The position numbers were made by a program, and so were the translations under genes. A DNA stretch of 64,000 bases, from NCBI RefSeq assembly GCF_011684115.1, contig NZ_JAADJV010000002.1:309209-373208 (forward strand), given 5' to 3'. This DNA comes from Rahnella aceris (GTDB lineage Bacteria > Pseudomonadota > Gammaproteobacteria > Enterobacterales > Enterobacteriaceae). Under the pieces are notes generated by a model that was not told the origin of the DNA, ran no database searches, and saw only the letters and a program-made list of their open reading frames with translations. This document shows positions 30,156 through 39,299 of this stretch, in pieces; positions within the stretch are counted from its first letter, which is position 1; each line of letters begins with the position of its first letter.

Positions 30156-30689
30156 ATGTATCATGTTGTCGCTGCAACCACTAACCCGGCAAAAATCAAA
30201 GCTATCGCCATGGCTTTTGAAGACATTTTCGGCGCTGAGGCATTTCGCATTGAAGGCGTTGATGTCGACAGTGGTGTTCCAAATCAACCTATTGGCAGTA
30301 ATGAAACCCGTACCGGGGCACGCCATCGTGTAATCGGTGCGCGTCAGGTTCGTCCCGAAGCAGACTTCTGGGTCGGCGTGGAAGCGGGTATCGAAGACAA
30401 TATGACATTCGCCTGGATGGTGATTGAGAATATGCACCAGCGCGGCGAATCACGTTCAGCCAGTTTAATGTTACCTGAAATCATTTTACAGGGGATCAAC
30501 CAGGGCAGTGAATTGGGGGATGAGATGGAAAAACTGACGGGTATCGCAGAGGTGAAGCGTAAAGGCGGCGCCATCGGCATTTTTACCGCCGGGAAACTGA
30601 ACCGCACCAGCGTTTATCATCAGGCACTGGTGCTGGCTTTAGCGCCTTTTCATAACCCGGTTTATCAAACCCGCGCCCAGACCCATTAA
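30156..30689 (+). CDS. yjjX: Inosine/xanthosine triphosphatase YjjX
   Basis: YjjX hydrolyses non-canonical nucleotides such as ITP and XTP and protects nucleic acids during stress. The 177-residue chain begins [26 protein letters not shown] and contains [40 protein letters not shown] and ASVYH-type [16 protein letters not shown], all family signatures. E. coli YjjX has 170-171 residues; the difference is a short C-terminal tail (TRAQTH). AAAGGATG precedes the start. Divergent from gpmB across 51 bp. Confidence 0.94.
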   Translation: MYHVVAATTNPAKIKAIAMAFEDIFGAEAFRIEGVDVDSGVPNQPIGSNETRTGARHRVIGARQVRPEADFWVGVEAGIEDNMTFAWMVIENMHQRGESRSASLMLPEIILQGINQGSELGDEMEKLTGIAEVKRKGGAIGIFTAGKLNRTSVYHQALVLALAPFHNPVYQTRAQTH

Positions 30690-30712
30690 AATTTCAGACT
30701 GAAACGGGCACT

Positions 30713-31048
30713 TCATTCGCCCGTTTTGTCTGCCAGCAGTTGCCCGCTCAACCAATCCTTTAGCGCTGCCGGAGCCGTTTTCAGGCCATTCGATCCCCGG
30801 GTTATCGTAGCGATACCGGCACCCAGCTGGCTTTTCAGTTCGCGCTGACTCATCTCTCCCCGCATCAGCTCCTGAATAATGCGTACCCGCGTTCCCAGCG
30901 CCGCACGTTCGTCGGGCGTCAGAAGCAGTTGCAGCAGATCCTGATGCAGATTTTCAGCAAAAGATTGCTGTAGCAGTGCCAGAAAGCACTGCCAGTCCTC
31001 ATTGCCTTGTTGGGAAAGAGCAGGGTCAGTGATGGGTCGTTGATTCAT
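30713..31048 (-). CDS. trpR: Trp operon repressor TrpR
   Basis: TrpR binds operators as a dimer when loaded with L-tryptophan. The 111-residue protein keeps the core of E. coli Trp[17 protein letters not shown] in helices B-C, and the DNA-binding [18 protein letters not shown] (helix-turn-helix). The N-terminal arm and C-terminal tail are more divergent. Its own trp-box lies only 12 nt before the start codon (31061-31078), showing autoregulation. It follows slt on the same strand, as in E. coli. Confidence 0.96.
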   Translation of the reverse strand: MNQRPITDPALSQQGNEDWQCFLALLQQSFAENLHQDLLQLLLTPDERAALGTRVRIIQELMRGEMSQRELKSQLGAGIATITRGSNGLKTAPAALKDWLSGQLLADKTGE

Positions 31049-31060
31049 GATTGGGCTGCC

Positions 31061-31078
31061 ATACTATTAAACTAGTAC
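31061..31078 (-). promoter_or_regulatory. TrpR operator of trpR
   Basis: On the minus strand GTACTAGTTTAATAGTAT matches the symmetric trp operator GTACTAGTTAACTAGTAC at 15 of 18 positions. It lies 13 nt before the trpR ATG, in the 56-nt slt-trpR gap, and would overlap the -10 region of a promoter with a very short leader. Confidence 0.85.
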
Positions 31079-31104
31079 AGCAGCTTATCATAAACGATAC
31101 GGGA

Positions 31105-33033
31105 TCAGTAACGCCTCTGCCATTCGGCATCCGTCAAAATCTTGGCCGGTTGATGTAAAAAATAGCGATAAAATGCATCATATGCCAACACATTTTTAAC
31201 ATATCGGCGAGTTTCGGAGAAAGGGATACTCTCAATGAACGCGACCGAATCCACCCTGCCCGCGCTGTTGCCCAGCCAGGTATTCACACGGGAAGGCCCG
31301 GCGTTGTAAGCAGCGCTGGATAAAATACGGTTGCGGCCAAACATCTGATAGACATATTCCAGATAGCTGGTACCGATGGTGATGTTCATTTGCGGATCCA
31401 GCAGCTGAGCCGGATTGCTGTAACCCTGCAAACCAAACATATCCACGGTATGCTGCGCTGTCGCAGGCATCACCTGCATCAGACCAGAGGCTCCTACCGG
31501 CGAACGGGCTTTCGGGTTCCACGCGCTTTCCTGACGGGCAATCGCCATCGCGTAGCTTTGCGTGATGCCTTTGTCATTGGTCGCACGGCGGAATTCATCC
31601 GGCCACGCCAGCGGGAAACGTTCTTCAAGATAATCCCAAAGCTTGCCGGTAATGGTCGCCTGCACGCTGAGATCGGGCCATTTCTGCTCGAAAGCGTAAC
31701 GCGCCAGTGCCGACTGCTGAGATTCAGAACGACTGCTGACCAGATAGCTCCATTCAGTGCGTGCAAGATTGTCCATCTGCCAGTACATCAGTTCACGAAC
31801 GCGGGCGACTTCCGGCAATTTCGCAATGCTGGCATCAGGCTTCGCAGCCACAGAAATTTGCATCGGATAAGCAACATTCAGCTTTTGCGCGGCGGCCATC
31901 GGATAGAATCCACGCCCTTTCATTAATGTGCGCAGCATCGCTTCACCTTGTGAGCGCTGACCGTTGTCGATCATCACTGACGCACGCCAGTACTGCCATT
32001 CATCTTCCTGCAGGGCATCCGAAGGTAAACGATCCAGCCACTGTCTCAGTCCCTGACGATCACCGGCGGCCAGCGCCATACGAATCCGACGCTCCACCAG
32101 CGTGGTGGAATGGCTGCGCAGAATAACGTTATCGCGCCATGCCGCCTGTTCCGGTGTGGCATCGCTGCCCATATAGCGCCAGGCGACCGCTTCTTCCAGA
32201 TCCAGACGTTCGCTGTCGCTCATCTTCTGCAGACGTACGAGAACGGGGATCATCGAACGGGCATTTTCCGCATCATCACGGGCGATACGCGCAAACGTAA
32301 TGCTGGTGGCATTGCGGGTAAAATCAGTCGGCCCGACACTGCGCGCAAAGCTTTCAATGGTATTCGGGTTATTTTGTAAATCCAGCAGCGCATCGCGCAT
32401 GGTCTGGTAATCCGGCGGTAACTGCTTCGCCAGGAAGTTCACCAGATTCGTATTGCCGGTTTTCATCGCCAGGCCGATGCGTTGCAGCGTAGTCAATGCA
32501 GTCTGATTGCCTGCGCCCTGCCAGACGGAGAACAGCTTGTCGCAGGTATTCGGCAGTGACGTGCCGGTCAGCCAGATATCTTTCGCGCCATCAAACGCGG
32601 TTTTCTGATCGCCGGTCGCCCATTTGGCGTAATAGTAGTTGCAACGCGCAGCGACCGGTTTCGGCGGCTGCGGGCTGAAAGAGAGCAAACTGTTCCAGTC
32701 CTGACGACGCGCCAGCTCATTCACAAAGCGGGCCGGGAGGGAACGCGCAGGCGGCAATGTCGGGTTGGCTTTAACAAAGGCATTCACCTGCGCGGGCGTG
32801 GCATCGCCCAGTTCCTGCGTCAGTTGCCGGTATTCCAGATAAGGGTAAAGCGGATAATCTTCCAGCGTGGGCATCAGCTGACTGACGACGTCCAACTGAT
32901 TGTTATCCCACGCCTGTTTAATCTGCATATAGTGCTGGCGTTGCGAGTCCAGCGAGTCAGCTTTCGCCACGCCCGATACTGTTACCAGCAACACGCTCAT
33001 TGCCAGAGAGTGCCATTTGTCCACCTTGACCAT
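31105..33033 (-). CDS. slt: Soluble lytic murein transglycosylase (Slt70)
   Basis: Slt cleaves the MurNAc-GlcNAc bond of peptidoglycan with formation of 1,6-anhydro-muramic acid in the periplasm. The 642-residue precursor has a signal peptide (about 1-26, VTVSGVAKADS), a long alpha-superhelical U/L ring domain (27 to about 450) and a C-terminal lysozyme-like domain with the catalytic Glu in IARQESAWNPKARSPVGASG and the motif SSAAYNAGPSRV. The ATG at 33033 (MVKVDKWHS) follows AAAGG; a GTG six codons upstream is possible. It precedes trpR. Confidence 0.96.
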   Translation of the reverse strand: MVKVDKWHSLAMSVLLVTVSGVAKADSLDSQRQHYMQIKQAWDNNQLDVVSQLMPTLEDYPLYPYLEYRQLTQELGDATPAQVNAFVKANPTLPPARSLPARFVNELARRQDWNSLLSFSPQPPKPVAARCNYYYAKWATGDQKTAFDGAKDIWLTGTSLPNTCDKLFSVWQGAGNQTALTTLQRIGLAMKTGNTNLVNFLAKQLPPDYQTMRDALLDLQNNPNTIESFARSVGPTDFTRNATSITFARIARDDAENARSMIPVLVRLQKMSDSERLDLEEAVAWRYMGSDATPEQAAWRDNVILRSHSTTLVERRIRMALAAGDRQGLRQWLDRLPSDALQEDEWQYWRASVMIDNGQRSQGEAMLRTLMKGRGFYPMAAAQKLNVAYPMQISVAAKPDASIAKLPEVARVRELMYWQMDNLARTEWSYLVSSRSESQQSALARYAFEQKWPDLSVQATITGKLWDYLEERFPLAWPDEFRRATNDKGITQSYAMAIARQESAWNPKARSPVGASGLMQVMPATAQHTVDMFGLQGYSNPAQLLDPQMNITIGTSYLEYVYQMFGRNRILSSAAYNAGPSRVNTWLGNSAGRVDSVAFIESIPFSETRRYVKNVLAYDAFYRYFLHQPAKILTDAEWQRRY

Positions 33034-33621
33034 ACTTACCTTTATCCTCACGGGTTGTGCCGAAACTGTTTTGCATTCTGTAGACAGCCACTACGCTAAT
33101 CGATTCATTTTTAAAATTGAAGCGATGTGCGGACAGCATCACAAACTTTACACAGTGTGGTGCAAGCGACGGACAGTTACCAGACAGCGGCAGATCTATT
33201 TTCTGTCACAGAACGTGGCGGCGGGAATAATTTCTCAGGATTCAATATCCGCAATTAATTAGCGGGTATTGCCCGGTAAAACGCCAATAGATAGCACCCT
33301 TACCATTTCAACCAAAATAACCACGCTGACAAAACTGAGATTTACTTACTTCAATTTACTTAGATATTTAATTCCTAAACAAACCCTAAATGAAGTGTAA
33401 TTAATACCGAAATTCCTAAAGTACCTATCCATCTGTTTTTAAAGAAATTTATCCATTAACGTTGATACAAAAAAAAGTATTTATTGGCTCAGATCAAATT
33501 TATTCCCAGATAATTAATTATGATCACACCCTATTGTAAAATTGATTTTTTGATATTCACTATTTCGCCGTCAGGATTGAAATATTAATAGCAGCGCAGT
33601 TCATGGCTTATGGAAAAGTAT
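33034..33621 (+). other. AT-rich spacer between slt and the ATPase gene
   Basis: 588 bp without a supported gene. Left part 33060-33250 is of ordinary composition; the remainder is AT-rich. At 33484-33497 TTGGCTCAGATCAA resembles an FNR site (TTGAT-N4-ATCAA, 8 of 10), and further T-rich boxes follow, but no -10/-35 pair is clear. In E. coli slt and ettA are adjacent; here this spacer opens an inserted segment. Confidence 0.5.
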
Positions 33622-36360
33622 ATGACTCACTCAACTTCATCTGTAAAAACGAATGCCAGCCCCTCTTCTTCTGTCGCGACAGAAAACAAAAACTGGTATC
33701 AGATTAGTGGTAACGACGCCATGCAGCGTCTGGGAACTGGCGAGAATGGCCTGACCCGGCACGATGCCAGCGAGCGTCTGAAAGAATATGGCCCGAACGC
33801 CTTACCGGAAAAAGCCGCCAAAAGCGCCCTGATGCGTTTTCTGGCGCACTTCAATGATGTCCTGATTTATATCCTGCTCGCGGCTGCCATCGTCACCGGA
33901 GCCATGGGACACTGGGTCGACACGCTGGTGATTTTGGGCGTGGCCGTCATCAATGCGCTGATCGGTTTTTTGCAGGAAAACAGCGCTGAGAAATCACTGA
34001 AAAGCATTCAGAATATGCTGTCAAGTCAGGCAGTTGTCATGCGTGACGGACAGATACAAACCATCAATGCCGACCAGCTGGTGCCCGGTGATATCGTGCA
34101 GTTGCGCCCGGGAGATAAAATCCCGGCGGACTTGCGCATTGTCAGCGCGCATAACCTGCAGGTCGAAGAAGCCATTCTGACCGGTGAATCCACCGTGGTG
34201 GTGAAAAACGCACAGGTCATTGACGATGAAGTCATGATCGGCGACCGCCACAACCTGCTGTTCTCCGGCACCATGATCAGTGGCGGCACCGCAACCGGTG
34301 TGGTTTATGCCACAGGTAAAGACACCGAACTGGGTCACATCAACCAGATGATGTCGTCGATTACGCCGCAGCGCACCCCGCTGTTGCAGCAAATCGACAA
34401 ACTGGGCAAAGGCATTTTCGCCCTGATTCTGCTGATGATGGCGTTCCTGTTTGTCTTCGCCTTTATCCTGCGCGATATGCCATTGGGCGAACTGCTGTTG
34501 TCGCTGATTAGCCTGGCCGTGGCTTCGGTTCCCGAAGGTTTACCGGCGATTATCTCGATTATTCTCTCCCTTGGCGTGCAGTCGATGGCGCGTAATCACG
34601 CCATTATCCGCAAGCTGCCGACAGTCGAAACACTCGGCTCCATGACGGTTATCTGCTCGGATAAAACCGGCACGCTGACCATGAATGAAATGACTGTGAA
34701 AGCCGTCATTCTGGCAGACCGCGCTTATCAGGTTGAAGGCGAAAGCTATCAGCCTAAAGGCCGGATTGTTGACGCACAAACCCGGCAACAGATTGATGTC
34801 ACTCATACACCGGTGCTCAATACCTTCATCACTGCAGTTGATTTATGCAACGACAGCCAACTGATGCAGGACGATAAAGGCCACTGGGGCATTACCGGCG
34901 GGCCGACTTCCGGCGCACTGAAAGTGCTGGCGGCGAAATCAAACCTGAATACCGGCAAAGTCGAGCCGCTGGATAAAATCCCGTTCGATTCCAAACACAA
35001 ATACATGTCGACACTGCAACGCATCAACGGCAAAACCCGGTTGTTCGTGACCGGCGCACCGGACGTACTGTTCTCTTTAGCCTCGTTTGAACTGACCGAA
35101 AACGGCGTGCAGCCTTTCCGCCGGGAATACTGGGAAGAAGAGATGGCGCGCTATGCCCGTCAGGGTCTGCGCATGGTCGCTGCGGCATTGAAAGATGAGC
35201 CGGAAATCGGTGGCGACCTGAACCATAGCCATCTGCAACAGGGTCTGATTTTTGTCGGTATCGCTGGCATGATGGATCCCCCTCGCCCGGAAGCCATTGA
35301 TGCGATTGCCCAGTGTCAGCAGGCCGGGATCCGCGTGAAGATGATCACCGGCGACCATCAGGAAACCGCGATGGCCATCGGCAAAATGTTAGGGATTGGC
35401 AACAGCAGTGATTCCATCACCGGTTACCAGCTCGAGCATATGGATGATGCAGAACTGGCCGCTGCCGCCAGCCAGTATGATATTTTCGCCCGTACCAGTC
35501 CCGAGCATAAATTACGGCTGGTAAAAGCGTTACAGGATGACGGTGAAGTGGTCGGAATGACCGGTGACGGTGTCAACGATGCGCCCGCGTTGAAACAGGC
35601 TGACGTCGGTATCGCGATGGGGATCAAAGGCACCGAAGTTACCAAAGAAGCCGCTGACATGGTGCTGACCGATGACAACTTCGCGACCATCGCCAGCGCG
35701 GTCAGGGAAGGTCGTCGCGTTTACGACAACCTGAAGAAAACCATTCTGTTTATTCTGCCGACTAACCTCGCGCAGGGACTACTGATTATCCTGGCCATTC
35801 TGGCCGGGGCAGTCATCCCGCTAACGCCGGTTCAGATCTTGTGGATGAACATGGCGACGTCGACCACGCTGTCCTTCGGTCTGGCCTTTGAGCCGGGTGA
35901 GAAAGGCATGATGAGGCGCCGTCCGCGCGCGCCGGGTCAGCACGTCCTCGACCTGCATGCTGTCTGGCGTATCGCCTTCGTGGGTATTCTGATTGCCTGC
36001 AGTGCCTTTGTGCTGGAAGCCTGGATGCAACCGCGTGGTTACAGCAGCGATTTGATCCGCACCGTGCTGTTACAGACGCTGGTCACCGCGCAGTGGGTGT
36101 ATATGTTTAACTGCCGCGTAATGGACCGTTTCCCGCTGACGCGCGAAGTGTTCGTCAACAAAGGGTTATGGATTGTTTCCGGTGTCTTACTGCTCCTGCA
36201 ACTGGCGTTGATTTATCTGCCAGTCATGAACCAGTTGTTTGGCACCGTGCCGATGCCCCTGAAATTCTGGGGTATCACGCTGGTGGTTGGCGCGATGATC
36301 TTCGTGATCGTCGAAATCGAGAAATGGCTGGTTAACCGCTTCATCCGCAAGAAAGTCTGA
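33622..36360 (+). CDS. P-type (type II) cation-transporting ATPase
   Basis: This 912-residue inner-membrane pump has all P-type ATPase parts in order: N-terminal cation-ATPase domain, ILTGESTVV (actuator loop, near 190), PEGLPA in helix M4 (near 305), phosphorylated Asp347 in CSDKTGTLT, nucleotide-binding domain, MTGDGVNDAPALK hinge (near 650) and four further C-terminal helices. The PEGLPAIISI helix groups it with type IIA-like Ca2+/Na+ pumps, but helix M6 reads LWMNMATSTTLSF, without the Asp of SERCA/PacL pumps (NLVTDG), so the transported ion is uncertain. I take the ATG at 33622 (GGAAAAG in front); another ATG is 4 codons upstream. A terminator follows. Absent from this site in E. coli. 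Confidence 0.88.
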   Translation: MTHSTSSVKTNASPSSSVATENKNWYQISGNDAMQRLGTGENGLTRHDASERLKEYGPNALPEKAAKSALMRFLAHFNDVLIYILLAAAIVTGAMGHWVDTLVILGVAVINALIGFLQENSAEKSLKSIQNMLSSQAVVMRDGQIQTINADQLVPGDIVQLRPGDKIPADLRIVSAHNLQVEEAILTGESTVVVKNAQVIDDEVMIGDRHNLLFSGTMISGGTATGVVYATGKDTELGHINQMMSSITPQRTPLLQQIDKLGKGIFALILLMMAFLFVFAFILRDMPLGELLLSLISLAVASVPEGLPAIISIILSLGVQSMARNHAIIRKLPTVETLGSMTVICSDKTGTLTMNEMTVKAVILADRAYQVEGESYQPKGRIVDAQTRQQIDVTHTPVLNTFITAVDLCNDSQLMQDDKGHWGITGGPTSGALKVLAAKSNLNTGKVEPLDKIPFDSKHKYMSTLQRINGKTRLFVTGAPDVLFSLASFELTENGVQPFRREYWEEEMARYARQGLRMVAAALKDEPEIGGDLNHSHLQQGLIFVGIAGMMDPPRPEAIDAIAQCQQAGIRVKMITGDHQETAMAIGKMLGIGNSSDSITGYQLEHMDDAELAAAASQYDIFARTSPEHKLRLVKALQDDGEVVGMTGDGVNDAPALKQADVGIAMGIKGTEVTKEAADMVLTDDNFATIASAVREGRRVYDNLKKTILFILPTNLAQGLLIILAILAGAVIPLTPVQILWMNMATSTTLSFGLAFEPGEKGMMRRRPRAPGQHVLDLHAVWRIAFVGILIACSAFVLEAWMQPRGYSSDLIRTVLLQTLVTAQWVYMFNCRVMDRFPLTREVFVNKGLWIVSGVLLLLQLALIYLPVMNQLFGTVPMPLKFWGITLVVGAMIFVIVEIEKWLVNRFIRKKV

Positions 36361-36374
36361 CGATTTATGCTTAT

Positions 36375-36404
36375 GCCGGGTTACCTTGTGTAACCTGGCT
36401 TTTT
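36375..36404 (+). terminator. Terminator of the P-type ATPase gene
   Basis: GCCGGGTTAC (36375-36384) pairs with GTAACCTGGC (36390-36399) around CTTGT... with one G-T pair, followed by TTTTT. It lies 15 nt after the stop codon. Confidence 0.8.
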
Positions 36405-36683
36405 CACATAAAAAACGTCACAATTCTGAAACTTTAGTCTTTTCCCCGCTCAATTCGTCTCAAAGATCTCACAAAACGTCCCAAAGCCCATTCTGCTGAT
36501 TTACATCAATTCTTTAGCGCCTTATTACTCTCTCCAGGGGCATCCCTTCTCACAGCAATGTTAGTTTGGCCAGCGTCCGGCAACTTTTACGGGAATGCCC
36601 CATCGCTATACGATCAGTTTTATAAAAACGAGCTCTCTGGCTGTACCGCAGTCAAACAAAGGCCAACAAACAGGTAACACACA
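36405..36683 (+). other. Promoter region of the rcsA-like gene
   Basis: About 280 bp without a gene. I looked for an RcsAB box (TAAGAATATTCCTA type) and saw none. The region is moderately AT-rich. The ribosome site is weak (CAGGTAACACACA before ATG), consistent with a poorly expressed regulator. Confidence 0.4.
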
Positions 36684-37364
36684 ATGTCATCGCTCATTGT
36701 AGATAAGTGCTATTACACACAGCTGGCATTGCATTCGCTATTGCAATTAAACGGACAACATCCGAAAGATATTCTTTCGCTTAAGGACATCGACGAACTG
36801 CAAGCGACGTGCAATTCCCTGACGCCTGAAATCATCTTCGTGAATGAAGATTGCTTTACGTCTGATGCGCAATCAGGTCACGTTCTGCGGGAGGTGATCG
36901 ACGCGCATCCCGGTACGCTTTTTTTTGTTTTCATTTCCAAGGAAAACCTGAATTATCAGAACTATGTGCCGATCCGTAAAAACATCATTATTTTGTCAAA
37001 ATCCATCCGGACAGCCACTATTTATCAGTTGATTGCCCATAACCTGCTGCTGGCGCGCTCGGCAGAAACGGAACAACCGCTGGATCTCACGCCGGTCAGC
37101 CTGAGCCGGACTGAATCCAGTATTCTGAAAATGTGGATGTCGGGGCTGAACACGCAAAACATTTCTCAGCACCTGAATATCAAGCAAAAAACGGTGGCGT
37201 CACACAAAGGCAATATCAAGCGTAAAGTAAAAACTCAGAATAAACAGGCTATTTATCATGTTGTTAAACTCACCGATATTCTGACATCCGGGATGTTTGT
37301 CGGGCGTACTCAGCCACTGCGCCCGGACCGCGAAACGGATGAATTCACCATTCCATTCGGCTGA
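36684..37364 (+). CDS. rcsA: LuxR-type regulator similar to RcsA (capsule synthesis co-activator)
   Basis: The 226-residue protein matches E. coli RcsA along its whole length: MSSLIVDKCYYTQLAL at the start, IIFVNEDCFTSDA near residue 52, LFFVFISKENLNYQNY in the middle, and a C-terminal LuxR helix-turn-helix LSRTESSILKMWMSGLNT...KQKTVASHKGNIKRKVKTQNKQ. RcsA has no phospho-acceptor receiver; it partners RcsB at RcsAB boxes to activate exopolysaccharide and repress motility genes, and is degraded by Lon. The C-terminus is about 19 residues longer than in E. coli. In E. coli rcsA lies in the flagellar/dsrA region, so this is either the ortholog in another place or a paralogue. Confidence 0.82.
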   Translation: MSSLIVDKCYYTQLALHSLLQLNGQHPKDILSLKDIDELQATCNSLTPEIIFVNEDCFTSDAQSGHVLREVIDAHPGTLFFVFISKENLNYQNYVPIRKNIIILSKSIRTATIYQLIAHNLLLARSAETEQPLDLTPVSLSRTESSILKMWMSGLNTQNISQHLNIKQKTVASHKGNIKRKVKTQNKQAIYHVVKLTDILTSGMFVGRTQPLRPDRETDEFTIPFG

Positions 37365-37567
37365 TTTCTCCGCCACCTGCCGCCTGCCAGCAACATTCTT
37401 GCCTTACTGTGAACCTGATGGTTGGGAACCCGACTGAAACACGCTAAACTTCGCAGTCGGAACCCTTATCAGTCATGCCGCAATCAGGCGGGGCTGGCTT
37501 TAATTTGCCGCAGCGCCTGCCCTTCGCAGACAGCGCGCGGCCCGCAGAGAAAGAGGCTCAAAACAAC

Positions 37568-39235
37568 GTGGCTCAATACGTATATTCCATGCATCGCCTC
37601 GGCAAAGTTGTTCCGCCGAAGCGTCATATTCTTAAGAACATCTCCCTGAGTTTCTTCCCTGGCGCCAAAATCGGTGTTCTGGGTCTGAACGGTTCAGGTA
37701 AATCCACGCTGCTGCGCATCATGGCCGGTATCGATACTGACATCGAAGGTGAAGCACGTCCGCAGCCAGATCTGAAAATCGGTTATCTGCCGCAGGAACC
37801 GCAACTGAACATGGAACACACCGTGCGTGAGTCCGTGGAAGAAGCCGTTTCTGAAGTCGTTGGCGCGTTAAAACGTCTCGATGAAGTGTATGCGCTGTAC
37901 GCCGAACCGGACGCTGATTTCGACAAACTGGCGGCCGAACAGGGCAAGCTGGAAGAAATCATTCAGGCACATGATGGCCATAACCTGAACAGCCAGCTCG
38001 AACGTGCCGCCGATGCGCTGCGTCTGCCGGACTGGGATGCGAAAGTGGCAAACCTGTCCGGTGGTGAACGCCGCCGTGTGGCACTTTGCCGCCTGCTGCT
38101 CGAAAAGCCGGACATGCTGCTGCTCGACGAACCGACCAACCACCTGGATGCCGAATCCGTGGCATGGCTGGAACGCTTCCTGCATGACTTCGAAGGCACC
38201 GTTGTGGCGATTACCCATGACCGTTACTTCCTCGATAACGTGGCAGGCTGGATCCTGGAACTTGACCGCGGTGAAGGTATTCCGTGGGAAGGTAACTACT
38301 CCACCTGGCTGGAACAAAAAGATGCACGTCTGGCGCAGGAAGCGTCTTCTGAAGCGGCCCGTCGTAAGTCTATTGAGAAAGAGCTGGAGTGGGTTCGTCA
38401 GGGCGCGAAAGGCCGTCAGTCTAAAGGCAAGGCACGTCTGGCACGCTTTGAAGAGCTGAACAACACCGAATACCAGAAACGTAACGAAACCAACGAACTG
38501 TTCATTCCACCGGGTCCGCGCCTGGGCGACAAAGTTGTCGACGTGAAAAACCTGAGCAAGTCTTACGGTGATCGCGTTCTGATCGACGACCTGTCCTTCT
38601 CCGTGCCGAAAGGCGCAATCGTCGGCATTATCGGCCCGAATGGTGCCGGTAAATCCACGCTGTTCCGTATGATGTCAGGTCAGGAAGAAGCGAACGGCGG
38701 CACCATCGAGCTGGGTGACACCGTGAAACTGGCCTCTGTGGATCAGTTCCGTGATTCCATGGATAACAGCAAAACCGTATGGGAAGAAGTGTCCGGTGGT
38801 CAGGACATCATGCGCATCGGCACCACTGAAATGCCAAGCCGCGCCTATGTGGGCCGCTTCAACTTCAAAGGTGTTGATCAGGGCAAACGCGTTGGCGAGT
38901 TGTCCGGTGGTGAACGTGGTCGTCTGCATCTGGCAAAACTGCTGCAGGTTGGCGGTAACATGTTGCTGCTCGATGAACCGACCAATGACCTCGACATCGA
39001 AACCCTGCGCGCGCTGGAAAACGCCTTGCTGGAGTTCCCTGGCTGCGCGATGGTCATTTCCCATGACCGCTGGTTCCTCGACCGTATCGCGACGCACATC
39101 CTCGATTATCAGGATGAAGGTAAAGTCGAATTCTTCGAAGGTAACTTCACCGAATACGAAGAATACAAAAAACGTACTTTAGGTGCTGAAGCGTTAGAAC
39201 CGAAGCGCATCAAGTACAAAAAGATGATCAAGTAA
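37568..39235 (+). CDS. ettA: Energy-dependent translational throttle protein EttA (ABC-F)
   Basis: EttA binds the ribosomal E site and gates entry into elongation according to the ADP/ATP ratio. The 555-residue protein has two ABC modules: Walker A GLNGSGKST and GPNGAGKST, signature LSGGERRRVAL and LSGGERGRLHL, and Walker B LLLDEPTNHLD and LLLDEPTNDLD, separated by the charged P-site tRNA interaction arm (about residues 240-320, RRKSIEKELEWVRQG). The start is GTG at 37568 (VAQYVYSMHRLGK), homologous to E. coli MAQFVYTMHRVGK, with AGAGG 11 nt upstream; the open frame extends 31 codons further without support. Terminator follows. Confidence 0.96.
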   Translation: MAQYVYSMHRLGKVVPPKRHILKNISLSFFPGAKIGVLGLNGSGKSTLLRIMAGIDTDIEGEARPQPDLKIGYLPQEPQLNMEHTVRESVEEAVSEVVGALKRLDEVYALYAEPDADFDKLAAEQGKLEEIIQAHDGHNLNSQLERAADALRLPDWDAKVANLSGGERRRVALCRLLLEKPDMLLLDEPTNHLDAESVAWLERFLHDFEGTVVAITHDRYFLDNVAGWILELDRGEGIPWEGNYSTWLEQKDARLAQEASSEAARRKSIEKELEWVRQGAKGRQSKGKARLARFEELNNTEYQKRNETNELFIPPGPRLGDKVVDVKNLSKSYGDRVLIDDLSFSVPKGAIVGIIGPNGAGKSTLFRMMSGQEEANGGTIELGDTVKLASVDQFRDSMDNSKTVWEEVSGGQDIMRIGTTEMPSRAYVGRFNFKGVDQGKRVGELSGGERGRLHLAKLLQVGGNMLLLDEPTNDLDIETLRALENALLEFPGCAMVISHDRWFLDRIATHILDYQDEGKVEFFEGNFTEYEEYKKRTLGAEALEPKRIKYKKMIK

Positions 39236-39254
39236 TCATCTTTCGCCTGAATAT

Positions 39255-39278
39255 AAGGCCCGGAAACGGGCCTTTTTT
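39255..39278. terminator. Terminator between ettA and the LysR gene
   Basis: AAGGCCCG (39255-39262), GAAA, CGGGCCTT (39267-39274) plus further T residues. It serves ettA and possibly the convergent LysR gene. Confidence 0.88.
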
Positions 39279-39299
39279 ATGCCTTCAATTCACTGAAAT

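Noticed and set aside
33484..33497. FNR site in front of the P-type ATPase gene
   Set aside because: Only 8 of 10 core positions match and no aligned promoter is visible; chance is likely in AT-rich DNA, so it is not listed as a feature.
36405..36683. RcsAB box upstream of the rcsA-like gene
   Set aside because: I searched by eye for the TAAGAATATTCCTA-type box expected for autoregulation and saw no acceptable match.
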